Below are positions 6,551-14,209 of a stretch of 15,189 nt of DNA, piece after piece. Each line of letters starts with the position of its first letter. The first letter of the stretch is position 1. The position numbers and the translations under genes are program-made. Origin of the DNA: VGWB01 sp964614245 (lineage in GTDB: Bacteria > Bacteroidota > Ignavibacteria > UBA10030); assembly GCA_964614245.1 (NCBI GenBank), contig CAZTKU010000053.1:1-15189 (forward strand), written 5' to 3'. The notes beneath the pieces were generated by a model. The model was not told the DNA's origin. It did no database searches and saw only the letters and a list, made by a program, of their open reading frames with translations.

Positions 6551-7021
6551 TTATCCCGAAACCGAGTGGACATCCTTGAGTGCGACTCCAAGCTTCTTCA
6601 GCAGAGCGGAGAGCTGGATCTGTTCCTCTTCGGTCAGGACGGATGCGAGCTCGGTGATCCGCTTGGCGTGTTGCTGGAAGACATCCCGAAACAGTCGCTC
6701 GCCCTTGGAGGTTAGCTGAACTTGTATCACACGACGATCCTCTGTGCTCCGATCTCGTTCGACAAGGCCCTCTTTTTCCAGGTTATCGACGATGACAGTT
6801 ACACATCCCCCGGTGACAAGGATCTTTTTTCCGATTTCGCCTGTGGTCATAGGACCGAGATGCCCGAGCGCCTCGAACACTGCGAACTGCGGCTGCGTCA
6901 GTCCGTATCGCTCAACGTCTTTGGCGGACAACCTGCCAAAGGTGGATGATGCGCGAGCGAGCTTAACCCAGAGGCTGAGCGCGAGATCGGCTTTCTTGCC
7001 GTACTGCTCGGTTGTCTTCAT
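6551..7021 (-). CDS. MarR-family transcriptional regulator (MhqR-like), head of operon
   Basis: A 156-residue winged-helix regulator. It has N- and C-terminal dimerisation helices, a DNA-binding core from LTQPQFAVFEALGHLGPMTT through the recognition helix TGGCVTVIVDNLEKEGLVER (about 70-89), and the wing DRSTEDRRVIQVQLTSKG (90-107). MarR proteins usually repress their own operon and release DNA when bound or alkylated by phenolic or quinone ligands. Its only cysteine is Cys73, at the start of the recognition helix, which would be well placed for electrophile sensing (inference). ATG 7021 has a GAGG-containing leader. A perfect palindrome 53-64 bp upstream is the likely operator. It heads the leftward cluster, so autoregulation of all seven genes is expected. 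Confidence 0.88.
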   Translation of the reverse strand: MKTTEQYGKKADLALSLWVKLARASSTFGRLSAKDVERYGLTQPQFAVFEALGHLGPMTTGEIGKKILVTGGCVTVIVDNLEKEGLVERDRSTEDRRVIQVQLTSKGERLFRDVFQQHAKRITELASVLTEEEQIQLSALLKKLGVALKDVHSVSG

Positions 7022-7073
7022 AACCTCATCTCACCATTTGTTGTCGATCCAAGACCTCTTAAAGGAGAACTAT

Positions 7074-7085
7074 TTCAAATTTGAA
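7074..7085. promoter_or_regulatory. Candidate MarR/MhqR-type operator
   Basis: TTCAAATTTGAA is a perfect 12-bp palindrome, AT-rich and 53-64 bp upstream of the marR start. This is the usual size and place for an autoregulatory MarR operator. A second, imperfect dyad (ACTT-GATAT-AAGT) lies about 8 bp further from the gene. Binding is inference. Confidence 0.45.
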
Positions 7086-7396
7086 CCATTTAGACTTGAT
7101 ATAAGTTCCCACACTCAAACAGAATCTGAGAACGTTGCAGAAAAATCCTTGAAAAATCGGCAAAATCGCCAAAAACCCGAGATAGGAAGGACCCATCGGA
7201 TTTCGATGAATCTTGGCCTCTGCCGTTGTACAGGGTGGGGTTGGCTGTGCTGGGCTCAGCTCGTTTGGGAATCGTTCCCCTGCTTGCCGGACCCTCCCGC
7301 ACAGTCGGTCAAACGCGTGTTCCCGAATCACCCTTCGCCCACAACCTTTTCGATCACCTTTCCGTCTTAATATGATGCTCCCAAGTCTCATCACCT

Positions 7397-7409
7397 GGAG
7401 GGTCCTCCT
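7397..7409 (+). promoter_or_regulatory. Ribosome binding site with overlapping inverted repeat
   Basis: GGAGGG at 7397-7402 stands 7 nt before ATG 7410 and supports that start. It is followed at once by TCCTCC, so GGAG/CTCC could pair with a 4-nt loop and partly hide the ribosome site. The stem is too short to claim regulation. Confidence 0.45.
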
Positions 7410-9485
7410 ATGCCTCGCATCTCGAGAATCACCTTTTGTCTCATCGCGGTTTTTCTGCCGTCGAGTCTCTATCTGCTTGCCCAATCGATCAAGCAGCCCG
7501 TGTCAGAACCCGAACGGCAACAGCTGGGTCGGCTTGAAGTTGCACTTGAGAAACTCCGGGAACAACTGAAGATCCCGGCGTACTCGGCGGCAATCGTCAA
7601 GAATCAGGCCGTCATGTGGGCACGAGGATTCGGGTATGCGGATCTTGAAAGAAAATCTCCAGCTACAGAGAACACCGCCTACCACCTTGCGTCCCTCACG
7701 AAGACATTCGGTGGGACGATACTTCTGCAGCTCGTCAAAGAAGGGAAGGTGAATCTCGACGACCCGGTGACGAAGTACGGCATCGCCCGTGAGAGCCAGG
7801 GTGTCATCCGCGTCAAGCACCTCCTCTCGCATACATCAGCAGGCAATCCCGGTGAGCAATATCAGTATGATGGAGATCGATTCGCCGATTTGAGCAAGGT
7901 GATTGCTAAAGCTTCCGGGCGGTCCTTCGGCGAGCTGCTGATTGAGCGAATCCTCGAGCCGTTTGGCTTGGACAACACTGCTCCGAATGTCCCCCCGCGG
8001 ATGATGAGGATGAGCACACCAAATCATCCGAATGTGCAAGCTGTTCTTCAGCGCAGCCGGGAGCTGATTGGTGCCTTGAACTCCGGAAATGCGGATGCGT
8101 TGAAGGGTTTTGCTTCGTCCCAGAACTCAGCCTTCAACTACCAAGGCGAGGCGCTCGGAGTCTTCCCCGACGCCAGAGAGTTTGCGAACTACTTCCGAAA
8201 TGGCGTCAAGCTTCAGTTCGAGCTCGTGGACCTCGAGGCCGTGCCTGTCGATAATGTTGTGCTCACGACGTCCTTCATGCGTGGTACGATGGTGTTTCCA
8301 GGCCAAAGACAACCCCAACCCGCTGGTCCCTGGAGGATGACGATGGTCTGGATTCTCGAGGACGGTGTTTGGAGAATTCTGCATGCACATCTATCGGACC
8401 TTCAGACTGAGCCGGTGAGCAGCAGGCAGGTGCAACGCTTGGCTGCGGTATCGAAAATCCTCGCTCAACCATACAGGCTTGACAGCACCTTCACGCCGAC
8501 GCGGGGGTCCTACCCGACCTATTTCAGCGTGTCGGCCGGGTTGATCTCGACGGTGATGGACATGGCCAAGTTTAGTGTTGCTCTGGATCGATTCAAACTG
8601 CTCGATGAAACGATGCAGCAAATGGCCTGGACGCCAAGCATCTCTACGAAAGGCGATACCCTTCCCTACGGTCTCTCGTGGTTCACAACCTTCCATCGGG
8701 GACAGAAATTCATCTGGCATTACGGCTACTGGACGTGCAACTCATCGCTCATCCTCAAGGTTCCCTCACAGAACTTGACGTTCATCATCATGGCCAACAC
8801 GGACAACCTCAGCCGGCCAACCAGTTTGGGATCGGGTGACCTCCTGAGTTCGCCGGTCGGGTTGGCCTTTCTCAAAGAGTTCGTTTTTCCCGATCTCTAC
8901 GGGCAGCGAATACCCGAGATTGATTGGAGAAGATCCGACGATGAAGTAAAACGATTCCTAAGGGATGCTTCGTCGAAGAGCTTTGGTCAGGTCATCGTCG
9001 CAGATCTGCAATGTCAAGCGCGCATCTCCTCGAGCGTAGGGGATTTACCGGGCGCCAGTCGACTCTTCGCGATCTACGGAAGTGTGTACTCCGAACCGCT
9101 CCCGGCCGGGCTTACGGGATCGACGCTGCTGGCAAAGATCGAGAGGGTTGGGGATTTCGAGGACAGGACAGCAGAGTTCCGTCTGGATCGCGAACAACGT
9201 GTGCGCATCTTTGCTCTTGGAGAGGGTTTCGGAGGTCAGCTCTATGACCACGGATGGCTTGAGAATGCCGAGACGGGAGATACCGTCTGGCAAATGAAAG
9301 CGGCGGAAACGACACACGCTGGAGGAGTTGACAAGAATCGGATGGTCGACGTAACGATCACTGTCCCGACGGGACGATATAAGCTCCGGTACAAATCGGA
9401 CGATTCGCATTCCTTTGATCGCTGGAATGCAGCAATGCCGAGATACAACTTCTGGGGGATTGCAGCATATGCCGTAGGAAAGTGA
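7410..9485 (+). CDS. Exported serine hydrolase (beta-lactamase/PBP fold) with inserted NTF2/SnoaL-like domain
   Basis: A 691-residue protein with a signal peptide (to about residue 24, ending LYLLAQ). The hydrolase domain starts near 40. Its catalytic S-x-x-K is Ser95-Leu-Thr-Lys98 in HLASLTKTFGG. HTSAGNPGEQYQYDGDRF (141-158) supplies the tyrosine motif, as YDG instead of YSN. WHYGYW (436-441) stands at the third motif. After ILEPFGLDNTAPN (181-193) the fold breaks off; about residues 205-335 read as an NTF2/SnoaL-like domain (ELIGALNSGNADALKGFASS at its start, WILEDGVWRILHAHLS at its end). The hydrolase then resumes with LAQPYRLDSTFTP...SVSAGLIST (351-381). A C-terminal beta domain (about 575-690) ends with YKSDDSHSFDRWNAAMPRYN. 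It is probably periplasmic or surface-exposed. The substrate is unknown: peptidase, esterase or D-aminopeptidase-like activity are all possible. It is divergent from the quinone operon. Confidence 0.85.
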   Translation: MPRISRITFCLIAVFLPSSLYLLAQSIKQPVSEPERQQLGRLEVALEKLREQLKIPAYSAAIVKNQAVMWARGFGYADLERKSPATENTAYHLASLTKTFGGTILLQLVKEGKVNLDDPVTKYGIARESQGVIRVKHLLSHTSAGNPGEQYQYDGDRFADLSKVIAKASGRSFGELLIERILEPFGLDNTAPNVPPRMMRMSTPNHPNVQAVLQRSRELIGALNSGNADALKGFASSQNSAFNYQGEALGVFPDAREFANYFRNGVKLQFELVDLEAVPVDNVVLTTSFMRGTMVFPGQRQPQPAGPWRMTMVWILEDGVWRILHAHLSDLQTEPVSSRQVQRLAAVSKILAQPYRLDSTFTPTRGSYPTYFSVSAGLISTVMDMAKFSVALDRFKLLDETMQQMAWTPSISTKGDTLPYGLSWFTTFHRGQKFIWHYGYWTCNSSLILKVPSQNLTFIIMANTDNLSRPTSLGSGDLLSSPVGLAFLKEFVFPDLYGQRIPEIDWRRSDDEVKRFLRDASSKSFGQVIVADLQCQARISSSVGDLPGASRLFAIYGSVYSEPLPAGLTGSTLLAKIERVGDFEDRTAEFRLDREQRVRIFALGEGFGGQLYDHGWLENAETGDTVWQMKAAETTHAGGVDKNRMVDVTITVPTGRYKLRYKSDDSHSFDRWNAAMPRYNFWGIAAYAVGK

Positions 9486-9508
9486 CTGCAGCGACTCTGA
9501 GGGGCTGC

Positions 9509-10405
9509 TCACTCTGGGTGACGAAACGACCGAAGGTTCTTCGGCCCGTTCTGACAGACTCTCTCAAAGGTCTGTTTGTCGAGATGCATGACGGTATGAT
9601 GGTTGTGCTCATCCGTCAAATAGGCCAGGAGGATCTTGTAGCTCTCGTAGTCAAACCGATGTTTTCCCCTGATGTGTCGCTCGAACGCGCCGGCGCTCGA
9701 CTTAAAGCTGGACACAAGACACCAATTGTCGATCAGAAAAAACTCGCGACATCTGTTATCTGCCGAGCGCTCCTCCACTACGATGCCTCCATCGTATGGC
9801 CAGGCCTTGATCGTGCGCGCAAGAAATGCTTTTTCCACACGCGCGTTGTAGAGTGCTGGATCTTCCTCGCCCATACACGCGCCGCGGCACTGCCCAAGAT
9901 GATAGGAAAAGCAATATCGCTTGGAGGTTTCCAGCCTCAGCAGCTTGGGACACAGGCGATACGTCTTTGCGATCGCAGTGAGGAACTCCTTCGCCTGCGT
10001 TTTGTGCTTGAAGATACCCAGGATCGGTTTCGTCTCCTGAATGTCGAGATAGTCGACAGCTTGAAGTGCGACCATCGCGTAACCGGCGCTATTCATGGTG
10101 CGTCGCGCGATGATGATCCTGCGCCGTTTACGCGAGGCGACATTGAACATCGGACGTAGTTCCTTGATGAGCTGTGACTCCAGGAGCAGAGCGCCGAGTT
10201 CTCCGGCTGTGCTGCGCGCCTCGACGTGCCGCACACGCCGGCGCAACCACGCCTCGTTGCGAGATGTGAAATGGGAGCGTACTCGTGTGCGAATCGCCTT
10301 GCTCTTTCCCACATAGAGCAGCTCACCGCTGGCACCGTAGAAGAGGTAAACGCCAGGGGAGTCGGGCAGGTTGTTGATGAGGTTTTTGTCCGGTGTTGTC
10401 TTCAT
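9509..10405 (-). CDS. cho: Cho-like excinuclease (short UvrC homologue, GIY-YIG)
   Basis: A 298-residue protein, close to the 295 residues of E. coli Cho. Cho cuts the 3' side of UvrB-marked lesions in nucleotide excision repair. The N-terminal GIY-YIG nuclease is intact: GVYLFYG (Tyr20), LLYVGKSKAIRTRVRSHF (Tyr31, Gly33, Arg42), and Glu76 in LLLESQLIKELRPMFN. Four cysteines follow (152, 165, 173, 177) in LCPKLL...YCFSYHLGQCRGAC, with nearly the spacing of the UvrC cysteines that hold an iron-sulfur cluster. The UvrC C-terminal endonuclease and HhH domains are absent, as in Cho. It starts 32 bp after the mfd stop, with no strong ribosome site, so co-transcription with mfd is likely. Its 3' end is only 23 bp from the convergent serine hydrolase. 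Confidence 0.85.
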   Translation of the reverse strand: MKTTPDKNLINNLPDSPGVYLFYGASGELLYVGKSKAIRTRVRSHFTSRNEAWLRRRVRHVEARSTAGELGALLLESQLIKELRPMFNVASRKRRRIIIARRTMNSAGYAMVALQAVDYLDIQETKPILGIFKHKTQAKEFLTAIAKTYRLCPKLLRLETSKRYCFSYHLGQCRGACMGEEDPALYNARVEKAFLARTIKAWPYDGGIVVEERSADNRCREFFLIDNWCLVSSFKSSAGAFERHIRGKHRFDYESYKILLAYLTDEHNHHTVMHLDKQTFERVCQNGPKNLRSFRHPE

Positions 10406-10437
10406 CCGATGGGCGAAGAGCTACGCGACGGTTAGGA

Positions 10438-13400
10438 TCATGTCGGGATGTTAGACTGACTCATTGGAGGTGAAGGCGCAAGCTGAGACTGAAGCCGCTC
10501 AAGGAGGCTGCGAACGTGCTTGAGTCTCTCCCTGGGCTCAGTGTCATGCTCAAGCTGCGCTGTCAATCTCAACTGTTGTCCCTCCTGCCTGAGGCCGGCG
10601 CCATATCGCTTGAGGTCGCTGCCGTGGCTCATGATTTGCTGAAAGCGAGAAGTGCTTCCATCGCTCTCCTCATAGAACTCCTTCGTATCCGCCGGCGGGA
10701 AGAACAGTGAAAGCCGGTCGTTTTGGAATTCAATCTTCGCAAAGCCGATCTGCGCGGCGAGGACCTTCAGCTCAAGAAGCGAGAAGAGATGCTCAACCTC
10801 CTCTGGGTACTCTCCGAACCGGTCCCGGAGTTCCTCACGCATCGATTGGATCTCCTCGAGGGATGTCGCCCTGTAGAGTCGCCGATAGAAATCGAGTCGC
10901 TCCGCGTCAGACTCGATAAAGAAGTCTGGAACAAACGCCTCGATATCCGCCTCCACAACGGTCTCAACCTTCTCCCGTCTTCCGTCTTCCGTCTCACGTT
11001 CGTAGAGTTGCTTAAACTCCTGCTCCTTCAGTTCCGCAACGGCCTCCTCGACAATCCGTTGATACATCTCAAACCCCATCTCGAGGATAAAACCCGATTG
11101 CTCCGCTCCCAGGAGATTGCCGGCGCCGCGAATTTCGAGGTCACGCATGGCTAGATTGAAGCCTGACCCGAGCTCCGTGAATTCTTGGATAGCCTGCAGC
11201 CGGCGGAGGGTGGGCCGTGGGAGGCTCAGGATGGGTGGTGTCAAGAGGTAAGCGTAGGCTTGTTCGTTCGACCGTCCAACCCGACCGCGTAGCTGATAGA
11301 GCTCCGCGAGCCCGAATCGATCAGCGCGGTTGATGATGATGGTGTTGACACTCGGAATGTCAATGCCGGACTCAATGATCTTCGTGCAGATGAGGACGTC
11401 GAACTTCTTTTCCAGGAACTCCATCATCGTCTTCTCAAGCTCGTGCCCCTTCATCTGACCGTGAGCGACGTGAAAACGCGCTTCAGGGACTTTGTGTTTC
11501 AGCAGACCTTGAACGTCTTCGATATCGTGAATCCGGTCGTGGATGAAATAGACCTGGCCGCCGCGATGCAGTTCTTTGAGGATTGCCTCCCTGATGAGCT
11601 GCAAATCGTATTGAGCGATTTCGGTTATGATAGGAAGTCTATTGCGGGGTGGAGTGTTGATGATCGAGAGATCACGAGCCCCCATCAAGGAAAACTGAAG
11701 CGTCCGGGGGATGGGTGTCGCGGTGAGCGTCACGGTGTCAACGGTTGCGCGGAGCTGTCGCAGCTTCTCCTTTGCGGAGACGCCGAATCGGTGCTCCTCA
11801 TCGATCACAAGAAGGCCGAGGTCTTTGAAGTGGACATCCTTGGACAGAAGACGGTGGGTGCCGATGATGATGTCAACCGTTCCCTGCTGCATTCCAGCGA
11901 GGATCTCCGCTTGCTCGTTCTTCGTCTTGAAGCGTGAGAGCGATTCAACGCGAACCGAGTAACGGCCAAGTCTATCCACAAACGTGTTGAAATGCTGTTG
12001 AGCCAGGATAGTGGTCGGAACGAGGACTGCAGCCTGTTTCCCGTTCATCACGGTCTTGAACGCCGAGCGGACAGCAACCTCGGTCTTGCCAAACCCCACA
12101 TCACCGCAGATCAAGCGGTCCATCGGCGACGGGTGTTCCATGTCGCGTTTGACATCACTCGTTGCCTTTGCCTGGTCGGGCGTATCCTCGTACATGAACG
12201 AGGCCTCGAGCTCCCTTTGCCAATGCGTGTCCGGGGCAAAAGCGAAACCCTCCTCGTGCTTACGGCGAGCGTAGAGGTTGATGAGCTCGCGAGCAATATC
12301 CTTGATGCGTCGTCGTGCCCGTGACTTGAGACGTTCCCAGTCAGGGCCGCCAAGCTTTGTCAGCTTTGGGATGTGTCCTTCCTGCGACGCGTATTTCTGG
12401 ACGCGGTTGACGAAGTTCAGATTCACGTAGAGGACATCGTTCCCTTCGTAGAGCACCCTCATCACTTCCTGCTCGACCCCGCGAACCTTGAGCTTCTGAA
12501 GCCCGGCGAATTTCCCGATACCATAATCGACGTGGACAACATAGTCGCCGCGCTGCAGCTGTTGTACCTCCTTTAGCGAGAAGCCCTTGAACTTCTTTCG
12601 CTTCCCGAGCCCTCGTCGCTTCAGACGGCCGAAGATCTCATGCTCGGTGAAGAGTGCAAGCTTTGCCGGGGGAAAGAGGAAGCCATGATGGAGAGCTTCG
12701 TGCATCAGATGATAATCGATGTCGGTCGCACGAAGCGGAGTGCCGGACGGGTATCCCGATCCCGGCCGAGGATCTCCCGGCGATGTAAGCTCTTCCTCAA
12801 TCAGCTCCTTGATTCTCTCAGCCTCCTCTTGCGTGTCGCAGGCAAGAAAGACCTCGTGTCCGAGAGCGCCCACCTCGTGGACGAGCCGGAGAAGAACCTT
12901 GATGCTTCCATTCGTCGGAGGTTGGGGCGAGCTGAGAAAATTCACTGAATTGTTCGATGGCAGATTGCCGAGTGTGGAGTGGATGATGCGAGTGAATTGT
13001 CGTGAGCGCACATCCAGACCGCCCCAGTCGAAGATGTTCTGAACGCCTTCGTGAAAGAGCTCCTCAATTTCCTTCTGAACTAGCGTCGGCTCGTCGATCA
13101 CGAGGATCGCATCGGGCCTCAGATAGTCGAAGAGCGAGGCTGAGGGCCGACCAGCTTCCTCTGAGGTCGGAAAGAGGCTGGCCACAATGCTTGCCGACTG
13201 GAGTTCCCGAATCGACCGCTGGGACAGGACATCAAACTCGCGTATCGAGTCCACAGAATCCCCCCAAAACTCGATGCGCACGGGGTTATCTCCTACGAAG
13301 GGAAACACATCAAGGATGCCGCCCCGAATGGAGAAGTCACCATACTCCTCCACAAAGTCCTTTCGTTCAAAACCGAGGCTTGCGAGTGTCTCGATCAACG

Positions 13401-13857
13401 CTTCGAACGGATACTCCTTGCCAGCTTCGAGCTCCATGCTCCGTTGTTTGAAATCCTGGGGCGCCGGGATCCGGCTCGAAAGCGCCTCAGCCGATGCCAC
13501 AACGATAACCGCTTCTAAGTTTGACAGGGATTTCAAAGTCTCAACTTGAGCGATCGGAGCGGTCATGTCGAGCAACGTTGCCTTGTGACTTGGCCGATGA
13601 CCGTAAAGACGAACGCTCTGCTCGCCGGCCAGGAGCACGCAGTCATCGCGGAGCTGCTCCGCCCGCTCGTTGGCTGGAACGATGAGAACTGTCTGACGTC
13701 TTTGCTCTCCGAAGATCATTGCAGCGACAAAAGCCGCAAGCGATCCGTTGACTCCCCGGATCCACGCGTCCTCACCTGCACTGAGCGCTGCAATCCGTTG
13801 ATGCAAAATGCGGAACGGATCGGACTCTTCAATTCTCTTCTTAATGGTCTCAATCAT
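10438..13857 (-). CDS. mfd: Transcription-repair coupling factor Mfd
   Basis: A 1139-residue Mfd, close to the usual length (~1150). Mfd is a DNA translocase that pushes RNA polymerase off lesions and recruits UvrA. Domains in order: UvrB-like N-terminal region (about 1-330; YGDFSIRGGILDVFPF at 172-187), RNA-polymerase-interacting CarD-like domain (about 431-500; LQRGDYVVHVDYGIGKFAGL), RecG-type translocase with Walker A GDVGFGKT (585-592), Walker B DEEH (686-689), TATPIPRT (712-719) and QLRGRVGRS (855-863), the TRG block near 893-917 (FTELGSGFNLAMRDLEIRGA), and a C-terminal domain 7 (about 970-1110). ATG 13857 is supported by AAGGA about 12 nt upstream. A 35-bp heptad array lies 24 bp upstream of the start. 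It is followed by cho. No LexA-like box is visible upstream. Confidence 0.97.
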   Translation of the reverse strand: MIETIKKRIEESDPFRILHQRIAALSAGEDAWIRGVNGSLAAFVAAMIFGEQRRQTVLIVPANERAEQLRDDCVLLAGEQSVRLYGHRPSHKATLLDMTAPIAQVETLKSLSNLEAVIVVASAEALSSRIPAPQDFKQRSMELEAGKEYPFEALIETLASLGFERKDFVEEYGDFSIRGGILDVFPFVGDNPVRIEFWGDSVDSIREFDVLSQRSIRELQSASIVASLFPTSEEAGRPSASLFDYLRPDAILVIDEPTLVQKEIEELFHEGVQNIFDWGGLDVRSRQFTRIIHSTLGNLPSNNSVNFLSSPQPPTNGSIKVLLRLVHEVGALGHEVFLACDTQEEAERIKELIEEELTSPGDPRPGSGYPSGTPLRATDIDYHLMHEALHHGFLFPPAKLALFTEHEIFGRLKRRGLGKRKKFKGFSLKEVQQLQRGDYVVHVDYGIGKFAGLQKLKVRGVEQEVMRVLYEGNDVLYVNLNFVNRVQKYASQEGHIPKLTKLGGPDWERLKSRARRRIKDIARELINLYARRKHEEGFAFAPDTHWQRELEASFMYEDTPDQAKATSDVKRDMEHPSPMDRLICGDVGFGKTEVAVRSAFKTVMNGKQAAVLVPTTILAQQHFNTFVDRLGRYSVRVESLSRFKTKNEQAEILAGMQQGTVDIIIGTHRLLSKDVHFKDLGLLVIDEEHRFGVSAKEKLRQLRATVDTVTLTATPIPRTLQFSLMGARDLSIINTPPRNRLPIITEIAQYDLQLIREAILKELHRGGQVYFIHDRIHDIEDVQGLLKHKVPEARFHVAHGQMKGHELEKTMMEFLEKKFDVLICTKIIESGIDIPSVNTIIINRADRFGLAELYQLRGRVGRSNEQAYAYLLTPPILSLPRPTLRRLQAIQEFTELGSGFNLAMRDLEIRGAGNLLGAEQSGFILEMGFEMYQRIVEEAVAELKEQEFKQLYERETEDGRREKVETVVEADIEAFVPDFFIESDAERLDFYRRLYRATSLEEIQSMREELRDRFGEYPEEVEHLFSLLELKVLAAQIGFAKIEFQNDRLSLFFPPADTKEFYEESDGSTSRFQQIMSHGSDLKRYGAGLRQEGQQLRLTAQLEHDTEPRERLKHVRSLLERLQSQLAPSPPMSQSNIPT

Positions 13858-13881
13858 CTTCAGCCCGGTTCCTTAACCTCG

Positions 13882-13916
13882 CGAAATCGGCGATCGTCAA
13901 CTGCAAATTGCCAATT
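13882..13916 (-). repeat. Degenerate 7-bp tandem array, copy 2
   Basis: On the minus strand, five consecutive heptamers run from AATTGGC (13910-13916) through AATTTGC, AGTTGAC and GATCGCC to GATTTCG (13882-13888). Period, unit number and orientation towards the downstream gene (mfd) match the array at 166-200; unit-by-unit identity by hand is 22 of 35 bases. Confidence 0.6.
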
Positions 13917-14034
13917 CCCATGCATTCTCCACGCACAAAAACACCTTACCCCAACCATCACGGCGTTGCCGGACAGTCAGGGTCGACACAATGTAGCCAA
14001 CAGTCCCTGGAATTGCAATCGGGAGCGAATTCGG

Positions 14035-14116
14035 GCAAACGTACTGTCGTTTAAAAGGAAGATTGCGGTATTGAACGCACTTGTTGAGGGGAATTCGGTT
14101 TGCAGTATCGTCAGAA
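14035..14116 (+). pseudogene. 5' remnant of an IS1-family-like transposase gene, cut by the IS
   Basis: The frame reads NVLSFKRKIAVLNALVEG followed by NSVCSIVRM. This closely resembles the opening helix-turn-helix of IS1-family-like transposases (pattern KR..VL.ALVEGNSIRSI.RMTG). Typical members begin with Met just before NVL/NxL; here that codon, 14035-14037, is GCA, so the start may be mutated or differ (CTG at 14044 is in frame). GGGAG at 14021-14025 is suitably spaced for a start at 14035. The reading ends where the inverted repeat of the inserted IS begins (14117); the distal part of the gene is not in the window. The family call is from memory of the motif and is tentative. Confidence 0.5.
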
Positions 14117-14126
14117 TGGGTATAAT
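14099..14126 (+). promoter_or_regulatory. Candidate promoter spanning the IS left junction
   Basis: The left inverted repeat contains a perfect TATAAT at 14121-14126. TTTGCA at 14099-14104 in the host flank gives a 16-bp spacer and a partial -35 match (4 of 6). Transcripts from here would read into the transposase gene starting at 14210. Confidence 0.4.
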
Positions 14127-14143
14127 AGCCAGAAGGTGTTGCT
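14117..14143 (+). repeat. IS left terminal inverted repeat
   Basis: Begins TGGGTATAAT and ends GTGTTGCT. It matches the reverse complement of 15163-15189 at 22 of 27 positions counted by hand. It contains an inward-reading TATAAT. Confidence 0.88.
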
Positions 14144-14209
14144 AAAAATGCTGTAAGTTGTTCTTTGAAATTGCTTTCTTGGAGGAAAACTCAGCGCAGG
14201 GGGAGTTTC

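Larger units (their letters stand above)
7022..7409. other. Divergent intergenic region between marR and the serine hydrolase gene
   Basis: 388 bp with no supported gene. From left to right it holds the palindrome at 7074-7085; an A-rich stretch at 7141-7177 whose minus-strand reading has repeated GATTTT/GGCGATT-type units reminiscent of the two heptad arrays; small stems CATCG-N5-CGATG (7194-7208) and GGGAA-TCG-TTCCC (7267-7279); and the serine hydrolase ribosome site at 7397-7402. I could not assign -35/-10 pairs with confidence. Confidence 0.6.

Noticed and set aside
7557..7875. YDG in place of the YxN motif of the serine hydrolase as a loss of activity
   Set aside because: The HTS-x-G-x-PG-x(3)-x-Y-x-G arrangement seems typical of one branch of this family, so it is not evidence of inactivation.
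9486..9508. Bidirectional terminator between the convergent serine hydrolase and cho
   Set aside because: GCAGC...GCTGC can pair, but the loop is long, the stem only 5 bp and there is no T-tract on either strand.
9482..10159. 225-codon + strand frame opposite cho
   Set aside because: It lies over the strongly supported cho gene and reads as shadow sequence with no motif.
13546..14034. Long + strand frame antisense to the mfd start
   Set aside because: Its first two-thirds overlap mfd on the opposite strand and show no family character; only the last ~30 codons, from about 14035, resemble a real gene.
13858..14034. LexA/SOS box upstream of mfd
   Set aside because: CTGT and ACAG words occur, but not as a paired site with the expected spacing.
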